55,154 nucleotides of DNA, from the NCBI GenBank assembly GCA_937973965.1, contig CALJJQ010000077.1, positions 1 to 55,154 on the forward strand. The letters run 5' to 3'. The notes under the pieces are model-generated. The model had not been told where the DNA came from. It did no database searches and saw only the letters and a program-made list of their open reading frames with translations. Numbering within the stretch: the first letter of the stretch is position 1; each line of letters begins with the position of its first letter. This document shows positions 26,317-36,103 of the stretch, piece by piece. The translations under genes and the position numbers were made by a program. Origin of the DNA: an uncultured Calothrix sp. GTDB taxonomy: Bacteria > Cyanobacteriota > Cyanobacteriia > Cyanobacteriales > Nostocaceae.

Positions 26317-26847
26317 TTATTCGAGTAATCGAATATCAATTACACTGGCATTGAAGTTATAGTTAAATCCTTCTAATTCAAAAGGCATACCGATTTTGAC
26401 TTTGCTATTGCCAAGAACTGGTCCTGTATCTGTTAAATCTGCTTGACCTTGGAGGGTTAATAGCATATCGGTGCTAAAGTTATTAGAGCGAGGGTCAGGT
26501 ACTTCCTTTGCGGTTCCATTGGGTAGGGGGATAGCAATGGTGCGGGGGAGGATTTGCACTGATTTGATGCCGATTTCGCCATAGGGTTGATTACGGATAA
26601 TCACCCTGGTTTTCCCCTCTGCTTTAAATCCTTGTTTTTCTAGTTGCTCAACATTGCGGACGTTAAGACCACGAACTACCAGGTCTACTTCGATGGGTAC
26701 TTTTTTGCTGTTGACTTGCGCAACGGAACCCGTGGGTCCGGGAATGATAAAAATACCAACAATGACTAGAAGAATAATTAGCACTGCACCGACATCGAGC
26801 AGGTTAAATTTGCCAAATAGGCGACCTTTAGAATCTAACAGAGCCAT
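26317..26847 (-). CDS. DUF4330 family membrane-anchored protein
   Basis: About 176 aa from ATG 26847 (MALLDSKGRLFGKFNLLDVG), the usual start of DUF4330 proteins. One hydrophobic segment (AVLIILLVIVGIFIIPG) anchors it, leaving a mostly beta, soluble C-terminal part (KKVPIEVDLVVRGLNVRNVE, GEIGIKSVQILPRTIAIPLP). Function unknown; some members sit near polysaccharide export or pilus genes, but none are adjacent here. An upstream start at 26916 would add a non-conserved leader. Confidence 0.82.
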   Translation of the reverse strand: MALLDSKGRLFGKFNLLDVGAVLIILLVIVGIFIIPGPTGSVAQVNSKKVPIEVDLVVRGLNVRNVEQLEKQGFKAEGKTRVIIRNQPYGEIGIKSVQILPRTIAIPLPNGTAKEVPDPRSNNFSTDMLLTLQGQADLTDTGPVLGNSKVKIGMPFELEGFNYNFNASVIDIRLLE

Positions 26848-27025
26848 AATACTGTTTTCCCAATTAAATATATTTTGATTATGTGCAGAACAAACGATAG
26901 GTATGTTTAACAGCAAAGAGTGTTTTTCGTCAAGGCTAGATAGATCAGTATGGAGAAAAATTAACTATGTCAATCCCCAGGATAAACCTTTGAGGGGATT
27001 GATGCTATTCCCGCATTTTGAGAAA

Positions 27026-27092
27026 AGGGAATAGTCCGTGACGGGAGTAGTGAGTATAAGGAGAATCAGTCCGTCACTTACGGCTTACAACT
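27026..27092 (-). repeat. Dispersed repeat E (reverse copy)
   Basis: The reverse complement carries GAGTGACGGACTGATT-like and ACTCCCGTCACGGACT blocks, as at 37317-37345, 40736-40802, 42063-42125 and 51250-51282. It directly abuts repeat C at 27094. Confidence 0.6.
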
Positions 27093-27093
27093 T

Positions 27094-27185
27094 ATATCGT
27101 TTACGCTAATGCTTGCTACATATTAGGGGCTGTAACCGTTGATTATTCTAGTTTCCTTTATATCAAAGTACAGGAGAATCGATAT
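27094..27185 (+). repeat. 92-bp dispersed repeat C, copy 2
   Basis: ATATCG...CGATAT boundaries, near-identical to 5987-6078. The remaining gene-free stretch to 27610 holds no recognised gene. Confidence 0.8.
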
Positions 27186-27610
27186 TACTCGTGGGAAAGC
27201 TAGGTATTGGGACAAGACGATAATTGGACTGAGGTGTTGCAACTAATATATCGATTAAGTCGTCTGTATTGCATAGATGGTTATGAGATTTGGGATTTGA
27301 GATTATGGATTGTACTATATTTGCTATGTAAGTAAGTCGGCACAAATAAACCCAATCATGCAACAGAATGTAAACAAGTGTCAAACCTTTGCGTTGGCGA
27401 AGTCTGTCCGTGGGTTTCACTAGGTTTCATTCGCTTCGGATGTACATTGATTTTTTAACGCCTACTTACTTCAGCTTTTCATCTGGACATCTGTCGCAAT
27501 TGATGGTTCAAATTGGTATCGCAGCGATCGCATAATAAATCTATCTGTTTTATCTGTTGATTGTACTTATTGTACGTTCTGGCAAAATCTTTTAACTACC
27601 GGATGAATAT

Positions 27611-28468
27611 ATGAATATGTTTGGGAATTTGTTTAATTTTCATCATCAAGTGCGACGACGCTGGTTATACCCTGTTATTTCCGTGGTTGTCGCTGTTTCC
27701 ATTGGTTTGGCTAATGTTCTACCTGCTCAAGCAAATATAAATCGTTGGCTACCCAGTATTATTCGTGGTGTGCAGGTGTACCAGCTATCCAATATATCAC
27801 CCCGTCAAGAGATTGAATTGGGTAGACAAATGAACGATCAAATTCGCCAAAATATGCGCTTTGTGCGCGACCCGAACATTAACGAGTATGTGCGGCAAAT
27901 TGGTCAGCGTTTAGTTTCCCAATCGGAGCGTCCAGATTATCCGTTTACTTTCCAGGTTGTTGATAATAATACCATTAATGCCTTTGCCACCACGGGGGGC
28001 TTTGTTTATCTCCATACCGGATTGATTAAAAGTGTGGAAAATGAAGCGGAATTAGCTAGTGTCCTGGGTCATGAGATTGGTCATATCACAGGACGACATT
28101 TAATCGGTCAATTGCGTCAACGAGCGATCGCAAGTGGAGTTGCGAGTGCTGCGGGTATTGACCGAAATACAGCAGTTTCTTTAGGTGTTGAACTTGCTCT
28201 GAACCTTCCCCGGAGTCGTCAAGATGAATTTGATGCGGATCGACGGGGATTACGAATGCTCTCGAAAGCTGGATATGCGCAATCGGCAATGATTTCGTTT
28301 ATGCAAACTTTACAACGCAGAAGTCCCTCCATACCCGCTTTCCTCAGTACCCATCCTCCGATACGCGATCGCATTGCGGCTTTGCAACGTTTGATTAATT
28401 CAGAATCAACCAGTGGACAAGATGGTTTAAATACTTCCCAATACCGCGCTCGCATCAGTAATCTGTAA
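27611..28468 (+). CDS. M48-family metalloprotease, exported (BepA/YcaL-like)
   Basis: Zn-dependent protease of 285 aa. A signal or anchor segment (about 20-40, YPVISVVVAVSIGLANVLPA) ends in AQA. The domain begins ISPRQEIELGRQMNDQIRQN. The zinc motif HEIGH is at 154-158 within ASVLGHEIGHITGRH, and the third ligand is the Glu in RQDEFDADRRGL. TINAFATTGGFVYLHTGLI is the usual substrate-groove strand. It ends at the domain without the TPR tail of BepA. Predicted periplasmic quality control of outer-membrane proteins (family knowledge). A perfect palindrome lies between it and the convergent neighbour. Confidence 0.9.
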   Translation: MNMFGNLFNFHHQVRRRWLYPVISVVVAVSIGLANVLPAQANINRWLPSIIRGVQVYQLSNISPRQEIELGRQMNDQIRQNMRFVRDPNINEYVRQIGQRLVSQSERPDYPFTFQVVDNNTINAFATTGGFVYLHTGLIKSVENEAELASVLGHEIGHITGRHLIGQLRQRAIASGVASAAGIDRNTAVSLGVELALNLPRSRQDEFDADRRGLRMLSKAGYAQSAMISFMQTLQRRSPSIPAFLSTHPPIRDRIAALQRLINSESTSGQDGLNTSQYRARISNL

Positions 28469-28485
28469 TCAATGGGATTACAAAA

Positions 28486-28509
28486 AGAGACGCGATATAT
28501 CGCGTCTCT
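28486..28509. repeat. Palindrome family B at a convergent junction
   Basis: Perfect 24-bp palindrome with half-site AGAGACGCGATA, only 18 bp from each flanking stop codon. Probably a two-way terminator. Confidence 0.85.
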
Positions 28510-28526
28510 ACAAATGGTTTTTTCGG

Positions 28527-29831
28527 TTAAAATCTCTGACCTGCATAAATGGAACGGACTTCCCCGTTACGACGGATTATGGCTTCACCGTTAGCAACTT
28601 CCACTAGTGTCCAACCACTGGAACTAATTGTTTCACCGACTTCAATCCGTCGGGTGACATCGCCGATTTTAAATAATGCGGCTGATTTTTCCCCTAGCTC
28701 TAGTAGTCCTTCTAAAATAATGTTGGCACTAGCAGGAGCGACCGCAACTTCTGTGGGTGTAGTTGCTTTGGCTGGTGCTGTTACTTTAGGAGTTTGTGGT
28801 TGACTAGATGTAACACGCGCTACTTTTGGCGGTTGGGGTTGACTCAGGGTTATCGGCTGGTTTTGAACTTTAATCGGTTTGATGTTGGGACGTACAGCCG
28901 CTAACACATTCATGGGTTGGGGAGGGACTGTTTGATTTTTGACTTGTTTGACTGGCGGATTTGCGGCTGTTTGCGTTGCTGGTTGTGATGCTTTGGCGTT
29001 TGTTGGTATGGGTGGTAGGGTGGTCGCTACATTTATCCCCGGTATGGCTGGAGGTGCATAGCGCATGGGGAGGGGAGCTTGGTAAACGGGGATGTAGATA
29101 CGTTCAACTAGGGTGGTGGAACGGGGAACTGCGGGAGCTGTATTATTGGCTGCCATTGGTGGGGGTAATTGGCTACCAGTGGGGTTTGCCATTGCGACTG
29201 TTTGTTGGGGAGCAGTCGGAAGATTTTGGTTAATTGTTGTTGGTTGTTGCTGGATTTTTGCCTGTTCGCGCTCAATGACTGCCATTGCACCTAACATATA
29301 GTTAGCCAAGTTAGCGCGTAAATCCGCTTGGGTGAGGGTTTCAACTTGATTCTGGGGTACATCCGGTTGAATGGAGAATTGCAGCGATCGCTTGAAGGTC
29401 AAACGGTTGATTAATTCGCTATTTTGCACTAGAATTACCCCGGCAACTGCTATGCCCACCATTGCCCCCCAGGTAATAACCTGTCCCAACCAATTACGGG
29501 ATTTCCGACGACTTTTAACTACGGTTTTGCGAGTTGTTGGGGTCGATGAACCGACTTTTTGGGGTTGATTGGGTATTTGGGTAGCCCGTACCGGACGAAA
29601 TTCGCTCTCATTGCCGATGTTTGTGGGAAGTTTCACCGTTGATACCCGCACATATTCCGGTTCAATTGTCCGGACTGGTTGCTGTTTTACCTCGTCAACA
29701 GCTCGATCTAAATCCGCAAACAACTCATCCATTAAACCGTCTGCGTATTTGTCTATCGACCAGGGTTCATTGGTGATAAAGTCATCAGCTGGTTCGGGAA
29801 TAAAAGTGTAGGTACTAGCTTGAGTAGACAT
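28527..29831 (-). CDS. GspC/PilP-like membrane protein with Pro/Gln-rich linker
   Basis: About 434 aa from ATG 29831 (MSTQASTYTFIPEPADDF). It has an acidic cytoplasmic N-terminus (~120 aa), one membrane segment (about 140-160, WLGQVITWGAMVGIAVAGVI), then ~200 residues rich in Pro, Gln, Ala and Thr. The C-terminal ~65 residues (ILEGLLELGEKSAALFKIGD, VGETISSSGWTLVEVANGEA, IIRRNGEVRSIYAGQ) have the strand pattern of the GspC/PilP homology region, which in type II secretion and type IV pili binds the secretin. I infer an envelope-spanning role; assignment by pattern only. A prepilin peptidase gene is 15 kb away. Confidence 0.65.
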   Translation of the reverse strand: MSTQASTYTFIPEPADDFITNEPWSIDKYADGLMDELFADLDRAVDEVKQQPVRTIEPEYVRVSTVKLPTNIGNESEFRPVRATQIPNQPQKVGSSTPTTRKTVVKSRRKSRNWLGQVITWGAMVGIAVAGVILVQNSELINRLTFKRSLQFSIQPDVPQNQVETLTQADLRANLANYMLGAMAVIEREQAKIQQQPTTINQNLPTAPQQTVAMANPTGSQLPPPMAANNTAPAVPRSTTLVERIYIPVYQAPLPMRYAPPAIPGINVATTLPPIPTNAKASQPATQTAANPPVKQVKNQTVPPQPMNVLAAVRPNIKPIKVQNQPITLSQPQPPKVARVTSSQPQTPKVTAPAKATTPTEVAVAPASANIILEGLLELGEKSAALFKIGDVTRRIEVGETISSSGWTLVEVANGEAIIRRNGEVRSIYAGQRF

Positions 29832-30133
29832 AGCAATTGTGTTTAATAATGGCTTAATCGAGCGGTTTGGATTACCCACCCTCTCCGCCAAAACTGCAAA
29901 AGTTGAAGTTTTTCATGAATCATCCGCGTAATCACACGGATATATGAACAACTGGAATTAAATTCAAACTGGGTAATTTAGGAATTTAAATCATCTTGAT
30001 ATTTATCATTCCCAAATTTTTAATTTGAATAAACACCTGAAGCAGTTTTTTTTATTTTTCTTCGGAGAATACTGATAGAAGCACCACTAATATGTTTTCC
30101 ATCGTACCCTCTTTTTAATGGTATACCCTACTA

Positions 30134-32077
30134 CTATAATCGCACTTCATGAAGATTTGTTGCATCAGTTGCCTCCACGCCAGGACTAGACTGGTTTTTA
30201 CGAATTTCTAAGTAAATTAATAACGCATTCACATCCGCAGGGTTAACCCCACCAATTCGGGCTGCTTGACCAATTGTTAGGGGTTTTACCTTCGCGAGTT
30301 TTTCCCGTGCCTCCTTTGATAATGTATCAATTGATGCATAATCTAAGTCCGATGGCAGGGGACGATTTCCTTGACGGGCGATTTGCTCGATTTGGTTTTG
30401 TTGACGAGCGAGATAGCCGGAATATTTGATCTCGATTTCCGCACCTTCGGTCTCATCCCTTGTTAATTCAGGGTTTCCTAAACCATATTTCAGTAGATCC
30501 TGGTAGTGGAAACCGGGACGACGTAATAAATCTGCGAGAGTAATCGATCCTTTTATCCCCTGTTGAGTTGCTTGGGCGATCGCTTGACCCACTGGGTCGT
30601 GTTCTTTGACTCTGGTGGTGTGTAAACGTTCCTTTTCGGCGGTAATCTGGGCTTGCTTGCGGGTGTACAATTGCCAACGACGGTCATCAATTAAACCGAT
30701 TTCCCGACCCAGGGGAGTTAGCCGTTGATCCGCATTATCCGACCGTAGTAATAACCGATACTCCGAGCGACTAGTTAACATCCGGTAGGGTTCACGGAGG
30801 TCTTTGGTACACAAATCATCAATTAGCGTACCGATATAACTTTGTTCACGGGGGAAGATAATCAACTCCTGAGAGCGGACAAATCTCGCAGCGTTAATTC
30901 CCGCAACCAAACCTTGCGCTGCTGCTTCTTCGTAACCCGTTGTCCCATTAATTTGTCCGGCACAAAATAACCCTGCCACCTTTTTCGTCATCAAGGTGGG
31001 ATAACATTGGGTTGCAGGCAAATAGTCGTATTCCACTGCATAGGCTGGACGCAGCATAATACAATTTTCTAAACCGGGTAGGCTGCGCAACATTTGCAAT
31101 TGCAAATTCTCTGGTAAACCTGTGGAAAAACCTTGAATATAGAGTTCGGGAATGTCCCGTCCTTCTGGTTCAATAAAAATTTGGTGGCTGTCCTTATCAG
31201 CAAAACGGACTATCTTATCTTCAATACTGGGACAATAGCGGGGTCCTTTAGCATCAACCCAACCGCCATATACGGGAGATAGATGCAAATTTTCCCGAAT
31301 TAATCGGTGGGTTTCGGCGGTGGTTCTAGTCATATGACAGGGAATTTGTTCCCGTTCCACCCACACTTGCGGGTCAAAACTAAACCAGCGCACCTCCTCA
31401 TCACCGGGTTGCAGTTCCATTTTCGTATAATCAACGGAACGTTTATCAACCCGCGCTGGTGTACCAGTTTTCAACCGACCAGTTTCAAATCCCAACCGAT
31501 TCAGGGTATCCGTCAAGCCAACAGCCGCAAATTCCCCAGCTCGTCCAGCTTCCATTGATTTATTCCCCACCCAGATACGTCCACCCAGGAATGTTCCGGT
31601 GGTGAGAATAACTGCTTTGCAGGCAAAAGCGACACCAAAATAGGTTTCAACGCCGATGATTTCCTCATTCTTGCCCAAAACCAAGTCTGTCACCATTGCC
31701 TCACGAATCGACAAATTGACTTGGTTCTCGACAATATTTTTCATTACCGCCGCGTATTCCCGCTTATCAGTTTGAGCGCGTAAAGCCCAAACCGCAGGTC
31801 CCCGTGACGAATTTAAGATACGTTTTTGCAGGTAGGTTCGGTCAGCCATCTTGCCAATTTCCCCACCTAAAGCATCGACTTCGTGGGTGAGTTGGGATTT
31901 AGCTGGACCACCCACTGCGGGATTACAGGGTTGCCAAGCGATTTTATCGAGATTTAAAGTTAGTAGCAGCGTCCGGCATCCGAGGCGAGAAGTTGCCAGG
32001 GCTGCCTCACAACCGGAGTGACCTGCACCAACTACAATAACATCAAATTCGTCTTGGAATTCAACTGATTTGTGCAT
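30134..32077 (-). CDS. mnmG: tRNA uridine 5-carboxymethylaminomethyl modification enzyme MnmG (GidA)
   Basis: FAD protein of about 647 aa. With MnmE it modifies the wobble U34 of several tRNAs. The start at ATG 32077 ([20 protein letters not shown]) puts the dinucleotide motif [17 protein letters not shown] at the N-terminus; an upstream start at 32167 adds 30 unlikely residues. Other motifs: [52 protein letters not shown], and the helical C-terminal domain ([20 protein letters not shown]). Complete, normal length. Single gene, no mnmE nearby. Confidence 0.96.
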   Translation of the reverse strand: MHKSVEFQDEFDVIVVGAGHSGCEAALATSRLGCRTLLLTLNLDKIAWQPCNPAVGGPAKSQLTHEVDALGGEIGKMADRTYLQKRILNSSRGPAVWALRAQTDKREYAAVMKNIVENQVNLSIREAMVTDLVLGKNEEIIGVETYFGVAFACKAVILTTGTFLGGRIWVGNKSMEAGRAGEFAAVGLTDTLNRLGFETGRLKTGTPARVDKRSVDYTKMELQPGDEEVRWFSFDPQVWVEREQIPCHMTRTTAETHRLIRENLHLSPVYGGWVDAKGPRYCPSIEDKIVRFADKDSHQIFIEPEGRDIPELYIQGFSTGLPENLQLQMLRSLPGLENCIMLRPAYAVEYDYLPATQCYPTLMTKKVAGLFCAGQINGTTGYEEAAAQGLVAGINAARFVRSQELIIFPREQSYIGTLIDDLCTKDLREPYRMLTSRSEYRLLLRSDNADQRLTPLGREIGLIDDRRWQLYTRKQAQITAEKERLHTTRVKEHDPVGQAIAQATQQGIKGSITLADLLRRPGFHYQDLLKYGLGNPELTRDETEGAEIEIKYSGYLARQQNQIEQIARQGNRPLPSDLDYASIDTLSKEAREKLAKVKPLTIGQAARIGGVNPADVNALLIYLEIRKNQSSPGVEATDATNLHEVRL

Positions 32078-32259
32078 GGCCGGTGATTTGGGATTTGGGA
32101 TTTGGGAATATACAGGGAGACAGGATACAGTAAGGGAATGGATTTTGGATTTAATTCCTTGTTTCAATAAACATAGGGCATTTGGTGATTATTCTTAGCC
32201 ATCTTTAATTTTAACCTATTCTGGTGCTTGCGGGAATTCTTGTATTTTGCCTAGTTGGG

Positions 32260-32280
32260 AGACGACCCGGTGGGTCGTCT
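32260..32280. repeat. Palindrome variant AGACGACCC/GGGTCGTCT
   Basis: Near-perfect palindrome GACGACCCGGTGGGTCGTC. It has the same AGACG...CGTCT ends as family B with a different core, and lies 8 bp before repeat C. Confidence 0.7.
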
Positions 32281-32287
32281 CTACTAA

Positions 32288-32377
32288 TTATCGTTGACGC
32301 TAATGCTTGCTACATATCAGGGGCTGTAACCGTTGTATTCTAGTTTCATTTATTTCCAAGTACAAGGGAATCGATAT
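32288..32377 (+). repeat. 92-bp dispersed repeat C, copy 3
   Basis: TATCG...CGATATA boundaries; one 3-4 base deletion relative to the copies at 5987 and 27094. Confidence 0.8.
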
Positions 32378-32416
32378 AACCCCTGCATCCCTATTCCCTA
32401 TTCCCTACTCCCTACT

Positions 32417-33028
32417 TCAAACATGATCCCATTCAAACTCGGCTAATAATAGCAAACAAGCAGCCATTAACCCACCTGTCAGCAAAAATTGCCAACCTAG
32501 CATCCAGGGTAAAATTGTGATTCCCACTACGTGTAAAGCTCCTGTGAGGATTAACATTCGCGAGCGCACGGCAAAACCTGTACAAAAATAACCTAATGCA
32601 CTCAATCCCAACCACAGAGGACAAATATGAAATAAAATTCCTCCCCAACCCCAAAAAATCCCCACATTCGTCAATATCACCCCAAATAACATTAAAAATG
32701 CCCAACAGTATAAAATCCAGTTTACATTCCGTTTCACTACCCAATAACGAGTCCAATTCATCATCACTAGCACACCGAAACAACTCAAAATCGACCAGAC
32801 CATCGCTTGCAATGTCCAACTAACAGGAAAAAACTGCGCTGTGATAAACATCGGCAGTAATAAAATACCCCAGAGAATAAATGCTTGATCAACCCTGGTA
32901 TAGTAGGTGGAATACACTTGCAACTTTCCAATCCGCCAATTCACCCGCCACAATCCTTCTAAATCCTGTATATCTAAATTTTCCCGCTTCCGACGCAGGG
33001 GGGGAACGCTATCATTAAAAAAACCCAT
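32417..33028 (-). CDS. Conserved cyanobacterial multi-TM protein, unknown function
   Basis: Protein of 203 aa with a polar N-terminus (MGFFNDSVPPLRRKRENLDI, QDLEGLWRVNWRIGKLQ) and about five or six hydrophobic segments from residue 48 on (for example FILWGILLLPMFITAQFFPV, WILYCWAFLMLFGVILTNVG, WLGLSALGYFCTGFAV, ITILPWMLGWQFLLTGGLMA). It is Trp-rich. It was not recognised as a named family; the N-terminal block looks conserved and may be a lipid-binding or interaction segment. It stands alone, with a 1.2-kb gene-free region upstream. Confidence 0.65.
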   Translation of the reverse strand: MGFFNDSVPPLRRKRENLDIQDLEGLWRVNWRIGKLQVYSTYYTRVDQAFILWGILLLPMFITAQFFPVSWTLQAMVWSILSCFGVLVMMNWTRYWVVKRNVNWILYCWAFLMLFGVILTNVGIFWGWGGILFHICPLWLGLSALGYFCTGFAVRSRMLILTGALHVVGITILPWMLGWQFLLTGGLMAACLLLLAEFEWDHV

Positions 33029-34217
33029 GTTTGTATTTTTTTATATTTATTTAATTATTTAGATATTATGTATAGTGTGGTATTTAACCGTGATCTGAAA
33101 TTGATATTTTAGGTGATTATATTTATTAATAACGCGAATTACCCATCTCCACCAGTCATTGTCAACAGTATGTGACATGGTATCTTGGAAAGAGGGAGTA
33201 GGGAATAGGGAGTGGGCAATAGAGTCAAGATTTTTCCTTGTAGAGCTTGTTATGAAGGGGTTTTTCTCGCCTCAATAGTCACAAAATAAACTAAAAAGTG
33301 AGTTCTGCTAGTAACGCAATCGAACAGTTGTCAATTTTTCGACAAGATTACTCTGAGAGGATTTTTGGAAAGTGTCAATCAATAATTGATCAATCATTTC
33401 TTGAAAACAGTAAATAGGTTCAAACGGTATATTGATTGAAGTGGTGGGAGAAAATAGGAACAACATTTTTATGAAATGGGATAAGTCATGAGATAAAATA
33501 AGGATTTTTGTCTGTACGTTTAAAAACAGTTAATTAATAACTTGATTTATAAATAAATAATCAGGACAGACACAAATAGAAATATTGCGATCGCGGCTAA
33601 CTATTTTAGGGAAAAAATCATGATAACTCTTAATTAATCAGAGGGTTCTGAGGGAAATGATTTTGATTTCTGGATAAATTTAGGTAGCTATAATTTGTCA
33701 TGTCATGCCATTGTCATCAAGAATAAATTGGCAAAATCAGACATTACGACATTACATAATTTCTCCAGAATAGATTTTCAATTGATTGAGGACTTAGGCA
33801 CTCTTGACGGAGAAATTAGGTGTTTGGGATTGCTACTTTAAAAGAAGCTGCTGCGCGTCTACCTGAAGTTGTAATGACGGTGTTTACATTGTTCTTGCAC
33901 AAGTCCTGTGATTTTGAAATTGATACGGATATTTGATTATCTAGAAGGAATAAAATTTTCTAGATTTTCTCCTAAAAATCGTTCATAACTTACGTTTGTT
34001 CCTTTTCCCATAATCAGTGAGTGATATCAGGATTGATGCTTCTATCTGTAATTCAATAATTCAAGACAGATTTCATCCTTGTTCTCATCACCTGAAACAC
34101 CCATAACCATCTGGACGTAAGTAATTTCCAAATCCAGCATCAACAAATCATTTTACCCGATATCACATATTTGCCGTCTCTGAAAAGTTAATTGCCATAA
34201 TTTCTAGGAGTAAAAAA
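33029..34217. other. 1.2-kb gene-free region
   Basis: AT-rich. It contains one GGGAGTAGGGAATAGGGAGT filler run (about 33197-33220) and the inverted-repeat-bounded segment 33789-33907. No ORF over 40 codons looks real and no tRNA was seen. The last 150 bp presumably carry the promoter and leader of the Tyr-rich protein. Confidence 0.4.
33789..33907. repeat. 119-bp segment with 12-bp imperfect TIRs
   Basis: AGGACTTAGGCA (33789-33800) pairs with TGCACAAGTCCT (33896-33907), 10 of 12. GGACTT...AAGTCC ends recur in many cyanobacterial IS elements and their MITEs. No ORF. Confidence 0.5.
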
Positions 34218-34634
34218 ATGTTTTGGAAATTCGCTATCAGTGCGTTGATTTTGCCAACTTGCTTAGGATTTGGAAGCGCACAAGCTAGTAATGCAGTTCC
34301 CGAACAAACAGCGAAACAAATTACCCTTGCAGCCAACAATTTAGCAACCACCAATACGGATACAAACTTAGTTAGCAACGAAATCCCCAACCCCAGCCAA
34401 TTACTTGCTCACAACTACTACAATGGGGATTGTAGATACCGACGTTCTGGATACTATCGTCGTGGCTACTATAACAATGGTTATCGACGCAGTAACTACT
34501 ACCATAATGGTTATGGGCACAATCGCTATCACCGCTCCAACTATTACCATCGCGGACATAATCGCTATCATCACAACTACTATCGCAATGGTGGGTATGG
34601 AAACTACCACCGCAGCAACTATTCCCATTGGTAA
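34218..34634 (+). CDS. Exported Tyr/Arg/His/Asn-rich low-complexity protein
   Basis: Protein of 138 aa. A signal peptide (MFWKFAISALILPTCLGFGS, AQA-S cleavage) leads to a ~45-residue Thr/Asn/Ala-rich linker. The last ~70 residues consist almost only of Tyr, Arg, His, Asn and Gly (YYRRGYYNNGYRRSNYYHNG; HNRYHRSNYYHRGHNRYHH), with one Cys. AGGAG lies 8 bases before the ATG. Codon phase is clear, since the other frames give degenerate Thr/Ile or Ser/Cys runs. Composition suggests metal binding (His), carbohydrate or nucleic-acid contact (Arg/Tyr) or self-association, but no family is recognised. A strong terminator follows. Confidence 0.8.
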   Translation: MFWKFAISALILPTCLGFGSAQASNAVPEQTAKQITLAANNLATTNTDTNLVSNEIPNPSQLLAHNYYNGDCRYRRSGYYRRGYYNNGYRRSNYYHNGYGHNRYHRSNYYHRGHNRYHHNYYRNGGYGNYHRSNYSHW

Positions 34635-34667
34635 ATAGGTGGTTGTCAGTCAAATCCCAACCTTACT

Positions 34668-34705
34668 CCTTTCCTTCTCCGACAACGAAGAAGGGAAGGG
34701 GTTTT
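34668..34705 (+). terminator. Intrinsic terminator of the Tyr-rich protein gene
   Basis: CCTTTCCTTCT (34668-34678) pairs with AGAAGGGAAGG (34689-34699) over 11 bp with one G-U, followed by GGTTTT. Confidence 0.85.
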
Positions 34706-34769
34706 CATTGATGTCACAGAGTCATTAGTGTGTTATTTTTAACAAGCACTATATCGCTAATCGGTGTTG

Positions 34770-35741
34770 ATGATGAAAATGATTCTTTGGACTTTAGTTG
34801 GTTTGTTAATGGGATTGGTGGTGATTGTGGAAATTGGCTTGCGATCGCGTTATGGTTTTGGTAATCCTTTGCTCTACACAACTGACCCGGAGATTGGCTA
34901 TTTAATCGCTCCCAATCAACGTACCCGTCGAAATGGGAATTTAATCGAGATTAATAAATATTCGATGCGTAGTCGGGGGGTGACAGAGGTTCCAGAAGTA
35001 AAAACCCTACGGGTGTTGATGGTGGGGGATTCGATTCTGAATGGGGGATGGTGGACAGACCAGAGTAATACTATCTCTAATTTAATTACCCAAAGTTTAA
35101 ATCAAAAAATACCAAAGGAATTTACTCAAGCAGAAGTACTCAATGCATCAGCCAATTCCTGGGGACCGCGTAACGAACTAGCTTACCTACGTAAATTTGG
35201 TAATTTTGGAGCGCAGATAATTATCCTAGTAATTAATACCGATGATTTATTTGCGATCGCCCCCTATTCGGTGGTTGTTGGACGCGATCGCAATTATCCT
35301 GACCGGAAACCGGATTTAGCGCTAGTGGAAGTGTATCAGCGTTACCTCCAAAAACCCGCAGCAATACCAGAACTTGCACAATTACAGCAGGAACCTGGTG
35401 ATCGGGTGGGAATTAACCTAGAAGCAATTAAACAAATCTATGAATTTGCGATCGCCCACCAAAGTAGGTTTTTACTAATTATGACACCCTTGAAGCGGGA
35501 ACTAGGAAAACCCGGACCCCGTGACTATGAACTCAAAGCTAGAGAACGATTACAAACATTTACAAACCAAGAAAATATTCCCTACATCGATGTTTTACCT
35601 GTACTTAATCATCACCCCCAACCGGAAACACTCTACCACGACCATATTCATTTAAATGTGCAAGGAAATATGCTCATCAGGGATATTTTAACAGCGAAAA
35701 TACAGGAATTATTTGCGCCAGTAAATTCACGCCTCCCGTGA
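34770..35741 (+). CDS. SGNH/GDSL hydrolase family protein, membrane-anchored
   Basis: About 323 aa. One N-terminal membrane segment (ILWTLVGLLMGLVVIVEIGL) is followed by an SGNH fold, typical of carbohydrate or lipid esterases and O-acetyl hydrolases. The nucleophile block is LRVLMVGDSILNGGWW (GDS), the Gly/Asn blocks lie near VLNASANSWGPRNEL, and the catalytic Asp-x-x-His is YHDHIHLNVQGN near the C-terminus. The order and spacing fit an active enzyme. Starts at GTG 34764, ATG 34770 and ATG 34773 are equivalent. Single gene; substrate unknown, likely in the periplasm. Confidence 0.82.
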   Translation: MMKMILWTLVGLLMGLVVIVEIGLRSRYGFGNPLLYTTDPEIGYLIAPNQRTRRNGNLIEINKYSMRSRGVTEVPEVKTLRVLMVGDSILNGGWWTDQSNTISNLITQSLNQKIPKEFTQAEVLNASANSWGPRNELAYLRKFGNFGAQIIILVINTDDLFAIAPYSVVVGRDRNYPDRKPDLALVEVYQRYLQKPAAIPELAQLQQEPGDRVGINLEAIKQIYEFAIAHQSRFLLIMTPLKRELGKPGPRDYELKARERLQTFTNQENIPYIDVLPVLNHHPQPETLYHDHIHLNVQGNMLIRDILTAKIQELFAPVNSRLP

Positions 35742-36088
35742 GAAAGTTCGTCAGCTAATAGCTATAAATAAGCTAAAATATCTGCACATCCAATACCTCA
35801 AACCCATAGACTTCATCCTTTCCCCATATCCAGAACTTTTTATTTTATCTCCTGTATTCTTTAATTCTATCCTCAAAAATTCCCACTAATGATATTTACC
35901 TATCAACAAATACTCAACAATTAATTCTTATATTTCTGTAAAGAAAAAGTGTCAAACTGCCAAATTTACCACACAATGTAAATTAATGATTGTGAACAAA
36001 CAAACTGAATTTGTCGCGAACTAAAATGACTGATTGATGTGTGGTTTGAGGGGAATCAATAGCCAAGTTAATACAGAACTTTGAAATA
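35742..36088. other. Gene-free stretch
   Basis: AT-rich spacer with no gene or repeat recognised; presumably the promoter of the pentapeptide-repeat gene. Confidence 0.4.
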
Positions 36089-36103
36089 TTGAGGCAAATT
36101 AAC

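Noticed and set aside
28549-29811. Several open frames opposite the GspC/PilP-like gene
   Set aside because: They arise from its Pro/Gln-rich composition and have no starts or family motifs.
34372-34653. Ser/Cys/His-rich and Thr/Ile/Val-rich frames overlapping the Tyr-rich gene
   Set aside because: Shadows of the TAY/CGY/CAY-rich coding strand; only the plus frame has a signal peptide, ribosome binding site and terminator.
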